Positions 57,544 to 64,000 of a stretch of DNA of 64,000 nt are shown here, one piece after another. The notes under the pieces are model-generated. The model did no database searches. It was not told the origin of the DNA and saw only the letters and a program-made list of their open reading frames with translations. The stretch spans positions 62,001 to 126,000 of the IMG/VR virus record IMGVR_UViG_3300042566_002057; one strand, 5' to 3'. Position 1 is the stretch's first letter; every line of letters begins with the position of its first letter. A program made the translations under genes and the position numbers. Origin of the DNA: a virus.

Positions 57544-59766
57544 ATGAAGAAAGCTTTACTAACACTAATCAGTACAATAGCCTTAGTCAATACACTATTC
57601 TCTCAGTATTGTCCATTTCTAGGCCCAGATCAATTTTTACCGTGTGGTGTGACATCAACAACACTCACTGCTGACTTAAGTCAATGTGGACCAGGTGGTG
57701 CAAATCCAAACCAAACAACTAACTATGGTGTTACTCAAATTCCTTATGTTTCTCAAACAAATACAGGTACTTTAGTCAATTTGTCGGATGACTCACAATC
57801 AGGTCCTTTCAATATTGGATTTACTTTTTGTTACTTTGGTCAAACCTACACACAATTTTATATTGGATCAAATGGTTGGATATCATTTAGTGCTGGTCAA
57901 TCAACCACATTTACCTCAACTCCAATTCCAAACGTTGCTGCTACAACTCCCAAAAACTGTATTATGGGACCGTGGCAAGATTGGAATCCTGGAATAGGTG
58001 GTCAAATAAGATACCAAGTTCAAGGAACAGCACCGTGTCGTAAATTAGTCGTGAGTTGGGTAAATGTGCCAATGTTTTCTTGTACGAATTTATTGGGAAC
58101 TTTTCATATTGTAATTTATGAATCAACTAACGTAATCGAAAATCACATACAGAATAAACCAAATTGTCTACAATGGGCTGGTGGAACAGCAGTACAAGGT
58201 ATTCATAACTTACCAGGTACTACAGCAATATCTGTTCCTGGTAGAAATTCATCACAATGGACCACACAAAATGATGCAAGAAGATGGACACCATCTGGAC
58301 CAGTTGTTACTCCAACACTAACTTGGTTTCAAGTTGGAAATCCAAATCCAATAGGAACAGGACCTACTATTACAGTAACCCCACCACCAGCTGGTGCTAA
58401 CTACACTTGTCAATTTGTTTATCCAATTTGTAATACTGGGTGGTCTAATTGTAATTTAGCAGGTGGTGGATTAGGACCAGACACAGTTTTTGTTCAACCA
58501 GGTCCACCTCAATTACCTAACCCAACTGTAGTTTTTCAAGATCCTTTATGTAATGGTGATTGTAACGGAACAATTGATGTCACACCCAATGGTGGTACCG
58601 GAGTTATTACAATTTCTTGGACAACACCAAATAATGGATTTAATCTAACTAGCTTATGTGCTGGAAACTACAACTATAACTTAATAGATGCTGCTGGATG
58701 TACTTACAATGGTTCAGTGACTCTCAATAATCCACCGGTAGTCATAGTGAGTACTATAACAGGATCTGATACTGTATGTATTAGTTCTAATAATGAATTA
58801 TATTCGGTAGTTAATCAACCTGGTTATACTTACATTTGGCAGACAATTGGTAATATAACCTCTGGTCAAAATACAAATACAATTACAGTTGACTGGAGTT
58901 CACAACCTTCTGGATTTATCCCTGGTTCAGTTCAAGTTACAGCTTATAACCAAAACAATTGTCCAAGTCTTCCTTCCGTATTCGATTTAACAGTTTTCTC
59001 GGTAAGTCCTTTAATAACTCAAATTGGTCCTTTCTGTACTTATGATGAATGTGAATTATTGACAGCTCAACCAATAGGTGGATTATTTACTATAAATGGT
59101 AACAACAACACACAGTTTTGCCCTCAATCAAATTCATCTTTTGATACGGTTGTCTACACTTATGTACAAAGTGGTTGTATCTTTTATGATACAGCATCTT
59201 TTGTAGTAAATCCACAACCTAATATTCTAAGCATCTCACCGGATAACTCTTTTCTAGAGCTCTGTGAAGGTGATTCAGTACAAATAGATTTTAGTATTCA
59301 ATCTACATTAAATGGAATTGTTAGTTGGAATATCAATAATCAACAAATTAATAGTATTAGCTCTATTTCAACTACTTGGAATTCATTTGGAACCTTTATA
59401 ATAGATGCTTTTGTAACAACACCTGAAGGTTGTGTCTCACCTGAAATATCAACATCATTAACTATTCAAGAGTGTCCAAATACTTTAATTTATATACCAA
59501 ACTCTTTTACACCTGATGGTGATGAGCATAACAACAAATGGTTACCAGTCTTCACAAGTGGGTTCGATCCTTTTGACGTAGATATATTTGTTTTTAATAG
59601 ATGGGGTGAACTTGTATGGGAATCTCATAATGTTAGTTTTGGTTGGGATGGTACTTACCAGGGTACGATGTGTCCAGTTGGGGTTTATGTTTACAAAATC
59701 ACTTATGGTAATGTTAAAAATGATTCCAGAAGTATTATTATTGGTCACTTAACTTTATTGAAATAA
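57544..59766 (+). CDS. Secreted surface protein with type IX secretion (gliding-motility type B) C-terminal domain
   Basis: This 740-residue protein begins with a signal peptide (MKKALLTLISTIALVNTLFSQ, about residues 1-21). A large beta domain follows (to about 250), then a SprB-like repeat near 330-395 (DPLCNGDCNGTIDVTPNGG ... LCAGNYNYNLIDAAGC) and Ig/PKD-like domains. The last 97 residues (644-740: YIPNSFTPDGDEHNNKW ... FNRWGELVWES ... GWDGTYQG ... VGVYVYKITYG) are the gliding-motility-associated type B sorting domain. In Bacteroidota this domain sends proteins through the type IX secretion system to the cell surface. An AATATATA box lies 6 bases upstream. Confidence 0.88.
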   Translation: MKKALLTLISTIALVNTLFSQYCPFLGPDQFLPCGVTSTTLTADLSQCGPGGANPNQTTNYGVTQIPYVSQTNTGTLVNLSDDSQSGPFNIGFTFCYFGQTYTQFYIGSNGWISFSAGQSTTFTSTPIPNVAATTPKNCIMGPWQDWNPGIGGQIRYQVQGTAPCRKLVVSWVNVPMFSCTNLLGTFHIVIYESTNVIENHIQNKPNCLQWAGGTAVQGIHNLPGTTAISVPGRNSSQWTTQNDARRWTPSGPVVTPTLTWFQVGNPNPIGTGPTITVTPPPAGANYTCQFVYPICNTGWSNCNLAGGGLGPDTVFVQPGPPQLPNPTVVFQDPLCNGDCNGTIDVTPNGGTGVITISWTTPNNGFNLTSLCAGNYNYNLIDAAGCTYNGSVTLNNPPVVIVSTITGSDTVCISSNNELYSVVNQPGYTYIWQTIGNITSGQNTNTITVDWSSQPSGFIPGSVQVTAYNQNNCPSLPSVFDLTVFSVSPLITQIGPFCTYDECELLTAQPIGGLFTINGNNNTQFCPQSNSSFDTVVYTYVQSGCIFYDTASFVVNPQPNILSISPDNSFLELCEGDSVQIDFSIQSTLNGIVSWNINNQQINSISSISTTWNSFGTFIIDAFVTTPEGCVSPEISTSLTIQECPNTLIYIPNSFTPDGDEHNNKWLPVFTSGFDPFDVDIFVFNRWGELVWESHNVSFGWDGTYQGTMCPVGVYVYKITYGNVKNDSRSIIIGHLTLLK

Positions 59767-59790
59767 TTATTTCTTATCATATTTTTTTAT

Positions 59791-59798
59791 TATATTTG
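59791..59798 (+). promoter_or_regulatory. Bacteroidota -7 box TATATTTG, 5 bases before gene start
   Basis: The box precedes the ATG at 59804. An upstream TTTG at the usual distance is not evident. Confidence 0.65.
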
Positions 59799-59803
59799 TA
59801 ATT

Positions 59804-60178
59804 ATGAAAAAAGAAGGAATTGAAAGTATGGTAGATAAAGTAGTTTTAGAATCTCTAAATGAGGGTTATTCTATTAAGAATACTCAATTAAAACTACAAG
59901 AGAGAATAATTAAATTCAGAAACATACTTATCAGAGATAATGTTGATTTAGAACAAACTGTACTTACTGCAAATGAAGATTGGCAAAAAATAACCAATAC
60001 TCGACATAGATTTGCCGCATATTATATTTGTTTTTGTTGTAAACGTATAGTAGACTTAGAATGGTTCTCAAATAAGAAACTTACCTTCTATAATTTATCA
60101 AATAGTAAAATGTTAAGTTTACTAAAGTTTAGAGATAAGTTATCAAAAGAAAACGCTGTAGAAAATTCACCTTTTTGA
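59804..60178 (+). CDS. Unknown early helical protein
   Basis: This 124-residue Lys-rich protein begins MKKEGIESMVDKVVLESLNE. It contains YYICFCCKRIVDLEWF, with a Cys cluster that could bind metal but does not form a full zinc finger. Function unknown. Confidence 0.6.
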   Translation: MKKEGIESMVDKVVLESLNEGYSIKNTQLKLQERIIKFRNILIRDNVDLEQTVLTANEDWQKITNTRHRFAAYYICFCCKRIVDLEWFSNKKLTFYNLSNSKMLSLLKFRDKLSKENAVENSPF

Positions 60179-60188
60179 TTATTTTTTG

Positions 60189-60196
60189 TATCTTTG
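60189..60196 (+). promoter_or_regulatory. Bacteroidota -7 box TATCTTTG, 5 bases before gene start
   Basis: The box precedes the ATG at 60202. The usual -33 TTTG is not found at the right distance. Confidence 0.6.
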
Positions 60197-60201
60197 TATT
60201 A

Positions 60202-60435
60202 ATGAAATTAAGTAATCAAACAAAATTTATTCTCTGGTTAATATTAGACAAATATGATGGTCATAGAGACTATCTACCGTTTTGTGATTCATTATCTAGA
60301 ATAATTCAAGAAAGGCCAAAAGGATGTGATTTATTAATTGTTTACAATCATTTAAGAAAAATAGACAGGTCTGATAAAATAGGAATTGATTATTCTATTG
60401 GTCCACATATTGAGTATAATTTGTTTGCAATCTAA
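60202..60435 (+). CDS. Small early protein (77 residues)
   Basis: I start this gene at the ATG at 60202, 5 bases behind the promoter box; the nine codons upstream overlap that box and the previous stop. It begins MKLSNQTKFILWLILDKYDG and is mixed helical. No family recognised. Confidence 0.6.
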   Translation: MKLSNQTKFILWLILDKYDGHRDYLPFCDSLSRIIQERPKGCDLLIVYNHLRKIDRSDKIGIDYSIGPHIEYNLFAI

Positions 60436-60510
60436 ATTTTCATGCAACATCATGATCCATATCTAATATAAATTCGTCGGTTTTTTACAGTATTTAACAC
60501 TGTGGATTTT

Positions 60511-60894
60511 TTACTGAAACGATGATGGTAAAGTATATTTCTCAGCCTTAAGAAATTTTATCAAAAGAAATATAATACTGGCTCCTGGTATTAATGTGAG
60601 TACAGTAAGACTAATTGTCTTAAATATATCTTTTAATTGGTCATAAATCTTTTTTCTTTGTTCTTTATTTAATTCTATTTCATCTTTACTAGCTCTTACG
60701 ACTAGATTAAAAGCTTCTTTTGTTTCTTTACTTTCATTTTTAATGCTATCAATAAATTTAAAAAAATTCTTTTTCATTTCTTTATAAAAGTCAGAATAAA
60801 TATCACCCATCTTAGCGATTGGATCAACCGGCATAAACATCATATCCATTGTCTCATTGATGTTAAAATTCTCAAATGTTTTAAGGTGTTTCAT
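60511..60894 (-). CDS. Candidate packaged protein with C-terminal membrane segment, LETM1-like end
   Basis: This 127-residue protein begins MKHLKTFENFNINE, a clear packaging-type motif with Glu at a likely cut site. A helical, charged middle leads to ISLTVLTLIPGASIIFLLIKFLK and ends TLPSSFQ. This hydrophobic, Pro-containing end with LPS(S/A)F resembles the membrane segment of LETM1-like proteins in Bacteroidota. It could insert into the host inner membrane after injection. Confidence 0.6.
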   Translation of the reverse strand: MKHLKTFENFNINETMDMMFMPVDPIAKMGDIYSDFYKEMKKNFFKFIDSIKNESKETKEAFNLVVRASKDEIELNKEQRKKIYDQLKDIFKTISLTVLTLIPGASIIFLLIKFLKAEKYTLPSSFQ

Positions 60895-60896
60895 AT

Positions 60897-61643
60897 TTAT
60901 TTTATGTTTTTAATCCAGTTTGTGAATTTGACAATTGATTCCTGTAATGTTTCTACGAAATTAAATTCTTTAAGAAACTCACCGAATTCAGCAACATATC
61001 CTTCTTTAGATTCATCATTAGCATTTTTTAAGAATTGCCAGTTAAATGAAAGTTGACTCGGTGTCTTAAACCCAAAGAAACCTAAAACTTCTTTTTCTAA
61101 TTTAACAGATTCTTCTCCATTCCAGTTATGACCAACTGATACAACTCCTACTTCTTTATCTTTTAGTAAGTTTGACTCACCTAAAGTTGTATGTCTGTTT
61201 TCTAACCAAGTAAGTCTTTCTATAAGTGATGTGTAGATTGCGTTCATTTTACCCCAACGAATTGAACCAAAGAATATTACAATATCAGCGTCAAAGATAG
61301 CGTTTGCTACTTTATACATTTCATCTGATTTGTTATTTAGAGAAGCCCAACATCTGATATGACCGGTTGGATTTTTTTCTTTATCATTTAACTTAGCGTC
61401 TTTAAGACCACAAGTATTTCCTCTTTTGGTAGAAACATTACCTTCACAAGGAAAAATTTTAAGTTTAGCAACATTTATTATTTGACATCTATCACCACCT
61501 AACTTTTTCATTAGTTCCTCAGCTATAATTGAAGATTTAGGAAGTTCTTTATCACCACTCCACCTATTAGAAGTCGTAAGGAAAAGAATTTTTTTCTTTT
61601 GATTCTTTTTAAGATAATTATATAATCTCTTCAATTTGTCCAT
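60897..61643 (-). CDS. Flavodoxin-like NAD(P)H-dependent FMN reductase family protein
   Basis: This 248-residue protein has a flavodoxin-type fold: KKILFLTTSNRWSGDKELPKSSIIAEEL (phosphate loop), DADIVIFFGSIRWGKMNAIYTSLIERL (FMN-side loop) and VGVVSVGHNWNGEESV. It probably binds FMN and carries out NAD(P)H-dependent redox chemistry. Two Cys in FPCEGNVS and NTCGLK are unusual additions. A TTAATATATA box lies exactly 4 bases upstream of the ATG. Its role in infection is not clear. Confidence 0.78.
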   Translation of the reverse strand: MDKLKRLYNYLKKNQKKKILFLTTSNRWSGDKELPKSSIIAEELMKKLGGDRCQIINVAKLKIFPCEGNVSTKRGNTCGLKDAKLNDKEKNPTGHIRCWASLNNKSDEMYKVANAIFDADIVIFFGSIRWGKMNAIYTSLIERLTWLENRHTTLGESNLLKDKEVGVVSVGHNWNGEESVKLEKEVLGFFGFKTPSQLSFNWQFLKNANDESKEGYVAEFGEFLKEFNFVETLQESIVKFTNWIKNIK

Positions 61644-61647
61644 AAAG

Positions 61648-61657
61648 TATATATTAA
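61648..61657 (-). promoter_or_regulatory. Late-type TTAATATATA box, 4 bases before gene start
   Basis: The minus-strand box is followed by CTTT and the ATG at 61643. It lies downstream of the coiled-coil gene's terminator. Confidence 0.6.
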
Positions 61658-61693
61658 TTATTATGACTTGAATATTGATTATAGTTTAAAAAT

Positions 61694-61724
61694 AAAAAAG
61701 TGAGAATTAATTCTCACTTTTTTT
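61694..61724. terminator. Terminator behind the coiled-coil gene
   Basis: A perfect inverted repeat centred at 61708/61709 (GTGAGAATT and its complement) has A runs on one side and T runs on the other. It ends the unit at 61725-62618 on the minus strand. Confidence 0.88.
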
Positions 61725-62618
61725 TTATTCTTCAATTGCTGAAGGAGGTTTTGTCATCCTTTGTAACTTCCAGTGTAAATTCTCCCAGTCAGATATTTCT
61801 TGACTTAACTTTCTATTATCTTCTTCAATAATCTTAAACTCTTCAAGTCTTATTTCAAAGTCTCTGATTTTATCATTAATATCAGATTCCCTTTTCTCTA
61901 AATCAGATTCTCTTTTACTAATATCTTTTGATTTTACTTCTAAATCTTTTTCTTTCTGAGTTACTAACTCTAAATCAGAATCAATTTTTTTCTGTAGGTC
62001 AGCGTACTTAGTATCCAATTCAGCAGCGGATTGTAAAACACTTCTATCAAAATTTCTTTCTTTTTCATTTAAGTCTTGTGTTTTGTCCTCTAAATCTATT
62101 TGTTTTTCTGTTAGAATCTTATTTCTTTCTCTTAACTCGTCTTCTTTTTTATCTAATAACTTTAAATCTTCTTTATAAGATTCTTCTCTTTTCTCAACTC
62201 TACTGATTCTGATTTCAATTTCTTCTTCTTTGTCTTTGATTCTGAGTTCTCTGTTATTGAGATCCTTTTCTTTTCTTTCTAACTCTTTAATCTGGTATTC
62301 ATCAACTACTTGACCTTGTGGTTGTGATTGAGAGATTGAAGAAAGAATCATTTCTTCAATGAATGGAATAATTTTTTTACCAAGTTGAGCTGGTTGTGGA
62401 AGTTTTTCCGATCTCATATAAGATAAGAGTTCTGCTTTCCAATCAATTACCTCGAAAAATTCTGGATTATTATCAATGATGTCTTTATCGATTGGTATAA
62501 TATCAGTTTTGACTCTATAATTATATTCTTCTAAAATAGTTCCTATTTTTAGGATAAATATCTTCTTATCAGGACTCAAATACTGAAACTCTTTAATTAC
62601 TTTATGTTTTATTTTCAT
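61725..62618 (-). CDS. Long coiled-coil protein, probably structural
   Basis: This 297-residue protein has a globular N-terminus (to about 105) and then a long, highly charged coiled coil (about 108-275) with repeated E-(K/R)-x-x-(D/E)-L patterns such as ERKEKDLNNRELRIKDKEEE. It ends QRMTKPPSAIEE. Such rods are found in tail, fibre or scaffold proteins. A TTTATATATA sequence lies about 21 bases upstream, at T4-like spacing. Confidence 0.6.
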   Translation of the reverse strand: MKIKHKVIKEFQYLSPDKKIFILKIGTILEEYNYRVKTDIIPIDKDIIDNNPEFFEVIDWKAELLSYMRSEKLPQPAQLGKKIIPFIEEMILSSISQSQPQGQVVDEYQIKELERKEKDLNNRELRIKDKEEEIEIRISRVEKREESYKEDLKLLDKKEDELRERNKILTEKQIDLEDKTQDLNEKERNFDRSVLQSAAELDTKYADLQKKIDSDLELVTQKEKDLEVKSKDISKRESDLEKRESDINDKIRDFEIRLEEFKIIEEDNRKLSQEISDWENLHWKLQRMTKPPSAIEE

Positions 62619-62655
62619 AAGAAAAAGATATATTTTAAGTTATATATAAAAAACC

Positions 62656-62685
62656 TTTGTTTTTGTTTTATTTTTCGTATATTTG
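62656..62685 (+). promoter_or_regulatory. Bacteroidota-type promoter (TTTG-N18-TATATTTG)
   Basis: TTTG at 62656-62659 and TATATTTG at 62678-62685 lie 18 bases apart. The ATG at 62693 is 7 bases past the box. Confidence 0.75.
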
Positions 62686-62692
62686 CCTAACT

Positions 62693-63163
62693 ATGTCTCA
62701 GATCGATGTAAATCTAAATAAAATAATGAATCTTATTAGATTCAATGCCAATCTATCAAGATATGTTGATGTAGGTGAATTAGTTCGACAATCACCTGAT
62801 TACATATTAGAAAAATATAACCATTGGATTTCATTCAATCCAGTTATTGATGAACCAATTTACACACCTGACGATTGTGAGCAACTTATTCATCAATACT
62901 CCAAAATCTGGGGTAGATTTCCAACACAGAAAGTAACAAGACATCTTTTTTATTTACAACAAACTAATAGTATGAAACTATTAAATATGGTGGAAAAGTT
63001 TGAGGTGTATTTCGGACCTATTGAGTTGATTAGTAGTGAAGAAAAAAATGGACTACACTTTATTTTAGAAAGAGATTTTGTTAGTAAAGTTGTAGAATAT
63101 AACGAAGAGGCACTCACAATCATTCTAAGAGATTTGAAATTAAAAAAATTAGTAAACAATTAA
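62693..63163 (+). CDS. Unknown early protein with C-terminal RxxKLxxLV motif
   Basis: I start this 156-residue protein at the ATG at 62693 because the upstream codons overlap the promoter. It begins MSQIDVNLNKIMNLIRFNA and ends ILRDLKLKKLVNN, a clear copy of the shared tail. The body is mixed helix and strand, without a known family. Confidence 0.6.
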   Translation: MSQIDVNLNKIMNLIRFNANLSRYVDVGELVRQSPDYILEKYNHWISFNPVIDEPIYTPDDCEQLIHQYSKIWGRFPTQKVTRHLFYLQQTNSMKLLNMVEKFEVYFGPIELISSEEKNGLHFILERDFVSKVVEYNEEALTIILRDLKLKKLVNN

Positions 63164-63176
63164 AAACAAAATAAAG

Positions 63177-63647
63177 ATGAAAACAATTAAATTTTTTATG
63201 TTGGCTCTTGTAGCAACAATGTTCTTAACTTCGTGTAGTGAGAACTATTCTAATGGTGAAAGAATTGGTATGATTACCAAATTCTCTCAAAAAGGACTTA
63301 TTTGGAACTCTTGGGAAGGTTCGTTGAACACGACACAAACTGGTATGAATAGTGCGACTCCGTTTGAGTTCTCTGTTGATAATGATGTCAATGACCCTAA
63401 AGTAATTGCTACTTTGGATAGTGCGGCTACTGAAGGTTGGAAAGTTAAGATTAAATACCACGAAACATTTGGTAAGAACTGGTTCTCTAATAGAGGTGAG
63501 ACCAATTACTTTGTTAAAGAAGTTGAAGTTTTAGATAGAGATCCAATGGGAAGTGTATTTGGAAATAAAAGTGATAATAACACTGGTGGTAGAGTAGTTG
63601 ATACAGTATATGTAGTTATTGTACCAAAAGAAAAAGTAATTAAATAA
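63177..63647 (+). CDS. Lipoprotein
   Basis: This 156-residue protein has a lipoprotein signal peptide (MKTIKFFMLALVATMFLTSC) with the lipidated Cys at residue 20. The mature part (ERIGMITKFSQKGLIWNSWEGSLN and later WKVKIKYHETFGKNWFSNRGETNYFV) is a small beta domain. In Bacteroidota the residues after the Cys (SENYSN) can act as a surface-export signal. Phage lipoproteins often block superinfection; that is an inference here. Confidence 0.78.
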   Translation: MKTIKFFMLALVATMFLTSCSENYSNGERIGMITKFSQKGLIWNSWEGSLNTTQTGMNSATPFEFSVDNDVNDPKVIATLDSAATEGWKVKIKYHETFGKNWFSNRGETNYFVKEVEVLDRDPMGSVFGNKSDNNTGGRVVDTVYVVIVPKEKVIK

Positions 63648-63651
63648 AACT

Positions 63652-63867
63652 ATGAAAAAGGAAGACATTCTTATTTGTCAAGAAACAATTAAAAATACAT
63701 TTGGGTGGATTCTATTTGAATCTGGTAAAGAGTATAAAGTGTTAAATATTGATGATGAAGAAGTCTTCCTTAACCACACTCTTTATGCGAATGAGTATAA
63801 TTCATTTCCTATCAATTGGGTATTAGAAAAATTTAAACTTAAAGATAATGTTAAAAGAAAAGATTGA
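63652..63867 (+). CDS. Small unknown protein
   Basis: This 71-residue protein begins MKKEDILICQETIKNTFGWI and has a beta-rich core (GKEYKVLNIDDEEVFLNHTLY). It lies 4 bases after the lipoprotein stop and overlaps the next start by 20 bases. Function unknown. Confidence 0.55.
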   Translation: MKKEDILICQETIKNTFGWILFESGKEYKVLNIDDEEVFLNHTLYANEYNSFPINWVLEKFKLKDNVKRKD

Positions 63868-64000
63868 ACTTATTATTGACACACTTGTTAAAACCACCGA
63901 GTCAGGAAATCTAATCTGGGAAGAAGATTCATCTTCATATGATAGAAGGTATAAAAGAAAAATGCAATCTGTTGGTGAAGATTCATCAATATATGAATTA
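63848..64000 (+). CDS. N-terminal part of an unidentified gene (runs off the window)
   Basis: An open frame of 51 codons starts at the ATG at 63848 and reaches the right edge without a stop. It begins MLKEKIELIIDTLVKTTESG and is helical and charged. It overlaps the preceding gene by 20 bases. Nothing can be said of its function. Confidence 0.5.
   Translation, partial: MLKEKIELIIDTLVKTTESGNLIWEEDSSSYDRRYKRKMQSVGEDSSIYEL

Noticed and set aside
1-64000. CRISPR arrays, insertion sequences, integrase or prophage ends
   Set aside because: No repeated spacer pattern, transposase, recombinase or duplicated attachment core was seen; the window reads as one continuous lytic-type phage genome.

Overview
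The window is a continuous piece of a large, AT-rich, T4-type bacteriophage genome that infects a member of the Bacteroidota, most likely a flavobacterium-like host. T4-type markers are a gp32-like single-strand DNA-binding protein, a two-subunit type II topoisomerase (gp39/60-like and gp52-like), a T4 RNase H/FEN-type nuclease, a T4 RNA ligase 1 homologue, a gp13-like neck protein and a tail-tube-like protein. The host call rests on many copies of the Bacteroidota sigma promoter (TTTG-N19/20-TAnnTTTG), on a secreted protein with a gliding-motility/type IX secretion C-terminal domain and a SprB-like repeat, and on a Bacteroidota-style lipoprotein. Genes are packed tightly, with many ATGA-type overlaps. 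I see no tRNA, CRISPR array, insertion sequence or integrase, and no gene-free stretch above 300 bases.

Layout. Bases 1-4927 (+) form a surface-glycan cassette: GT47-like and NodZ-like transferases, a cupin, a GT11 fucosyltransferase and UDP-galactopyranose mutase. Bases 4892-18628 (mostly -) carry virion genes: tail-tube-like protein, a 687-residue structural protein, LamG-type fibre, two paralogous structural proteins and two runs of packaged-cargo candidates; the gp32-like gene lies among them. Bases 18679-28842 hold nucleotide metabolism (NrdB, IMPDH/GMP reductase), the neck protein, a GT32-like transferase, DnaJ, GrpE and an alarmone-hydrolase-like HD protein. Bases 28903-36714 hold a structured RNA, a cytidylyltransferase, RNA ligase 1, a possible ADP-ribosyltransferase, DnaK and a second structured RNA. 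Bases 36805-51783 hold the endolysin, UV endonuclease, thioesterase, a heptose-kinase-like protein, methyltransferase, dCMP deaminase, HNH protein, a phage NusG, RNase H and topoisomerase large subunit. Bases 51890-64000 hold an LpxH-like phosphatase, topoisomerase medium subunit, epimerase, nucleotidyltransferase, the type IX secretion protein, a flavodoxin-like protein, a lipoprotein and small early genes.

Four genome-wide patterns stand out. (1) About 17 otherwise unrelated proteins start with a short motif of the form MK(Y/H/F)LK-x-(F/Y/I)-x-E, which matches the T4 capsid-targeting sequence removed by the gp21 prohead protease. They are candidates for proteins packed in the head and injected with DNA, and include a 2H phosphoesterase (possible anti-CBASS enzyme), RNA ligase 1 and an ADP-ribosyltransferase-like protein. 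(2) At least 14 other small proteins share a C-terminal motif, R-x-x-K-(I/L/V)-x-x-(I/L)-(L/F/I). (3) The Bacteroidota -7 box sits only 4-7 bases before the start codon at about ten genes. (4) A second box, TTWATATATA, sits almost always exactly 4 bases before the start codon of apparent late genes. Patterns 3 and 4 suggest that much of this phage is expressed from leaderless or nearly leaderless mRNAs.

Three intergenic regions (20988-21075, 29101-29270, 35320-35475) look like structured RNAs; the one behind dnaK can form a pseudoknot. All functional calls come from reading the sequence and from knowledge of the families; no database search was run.
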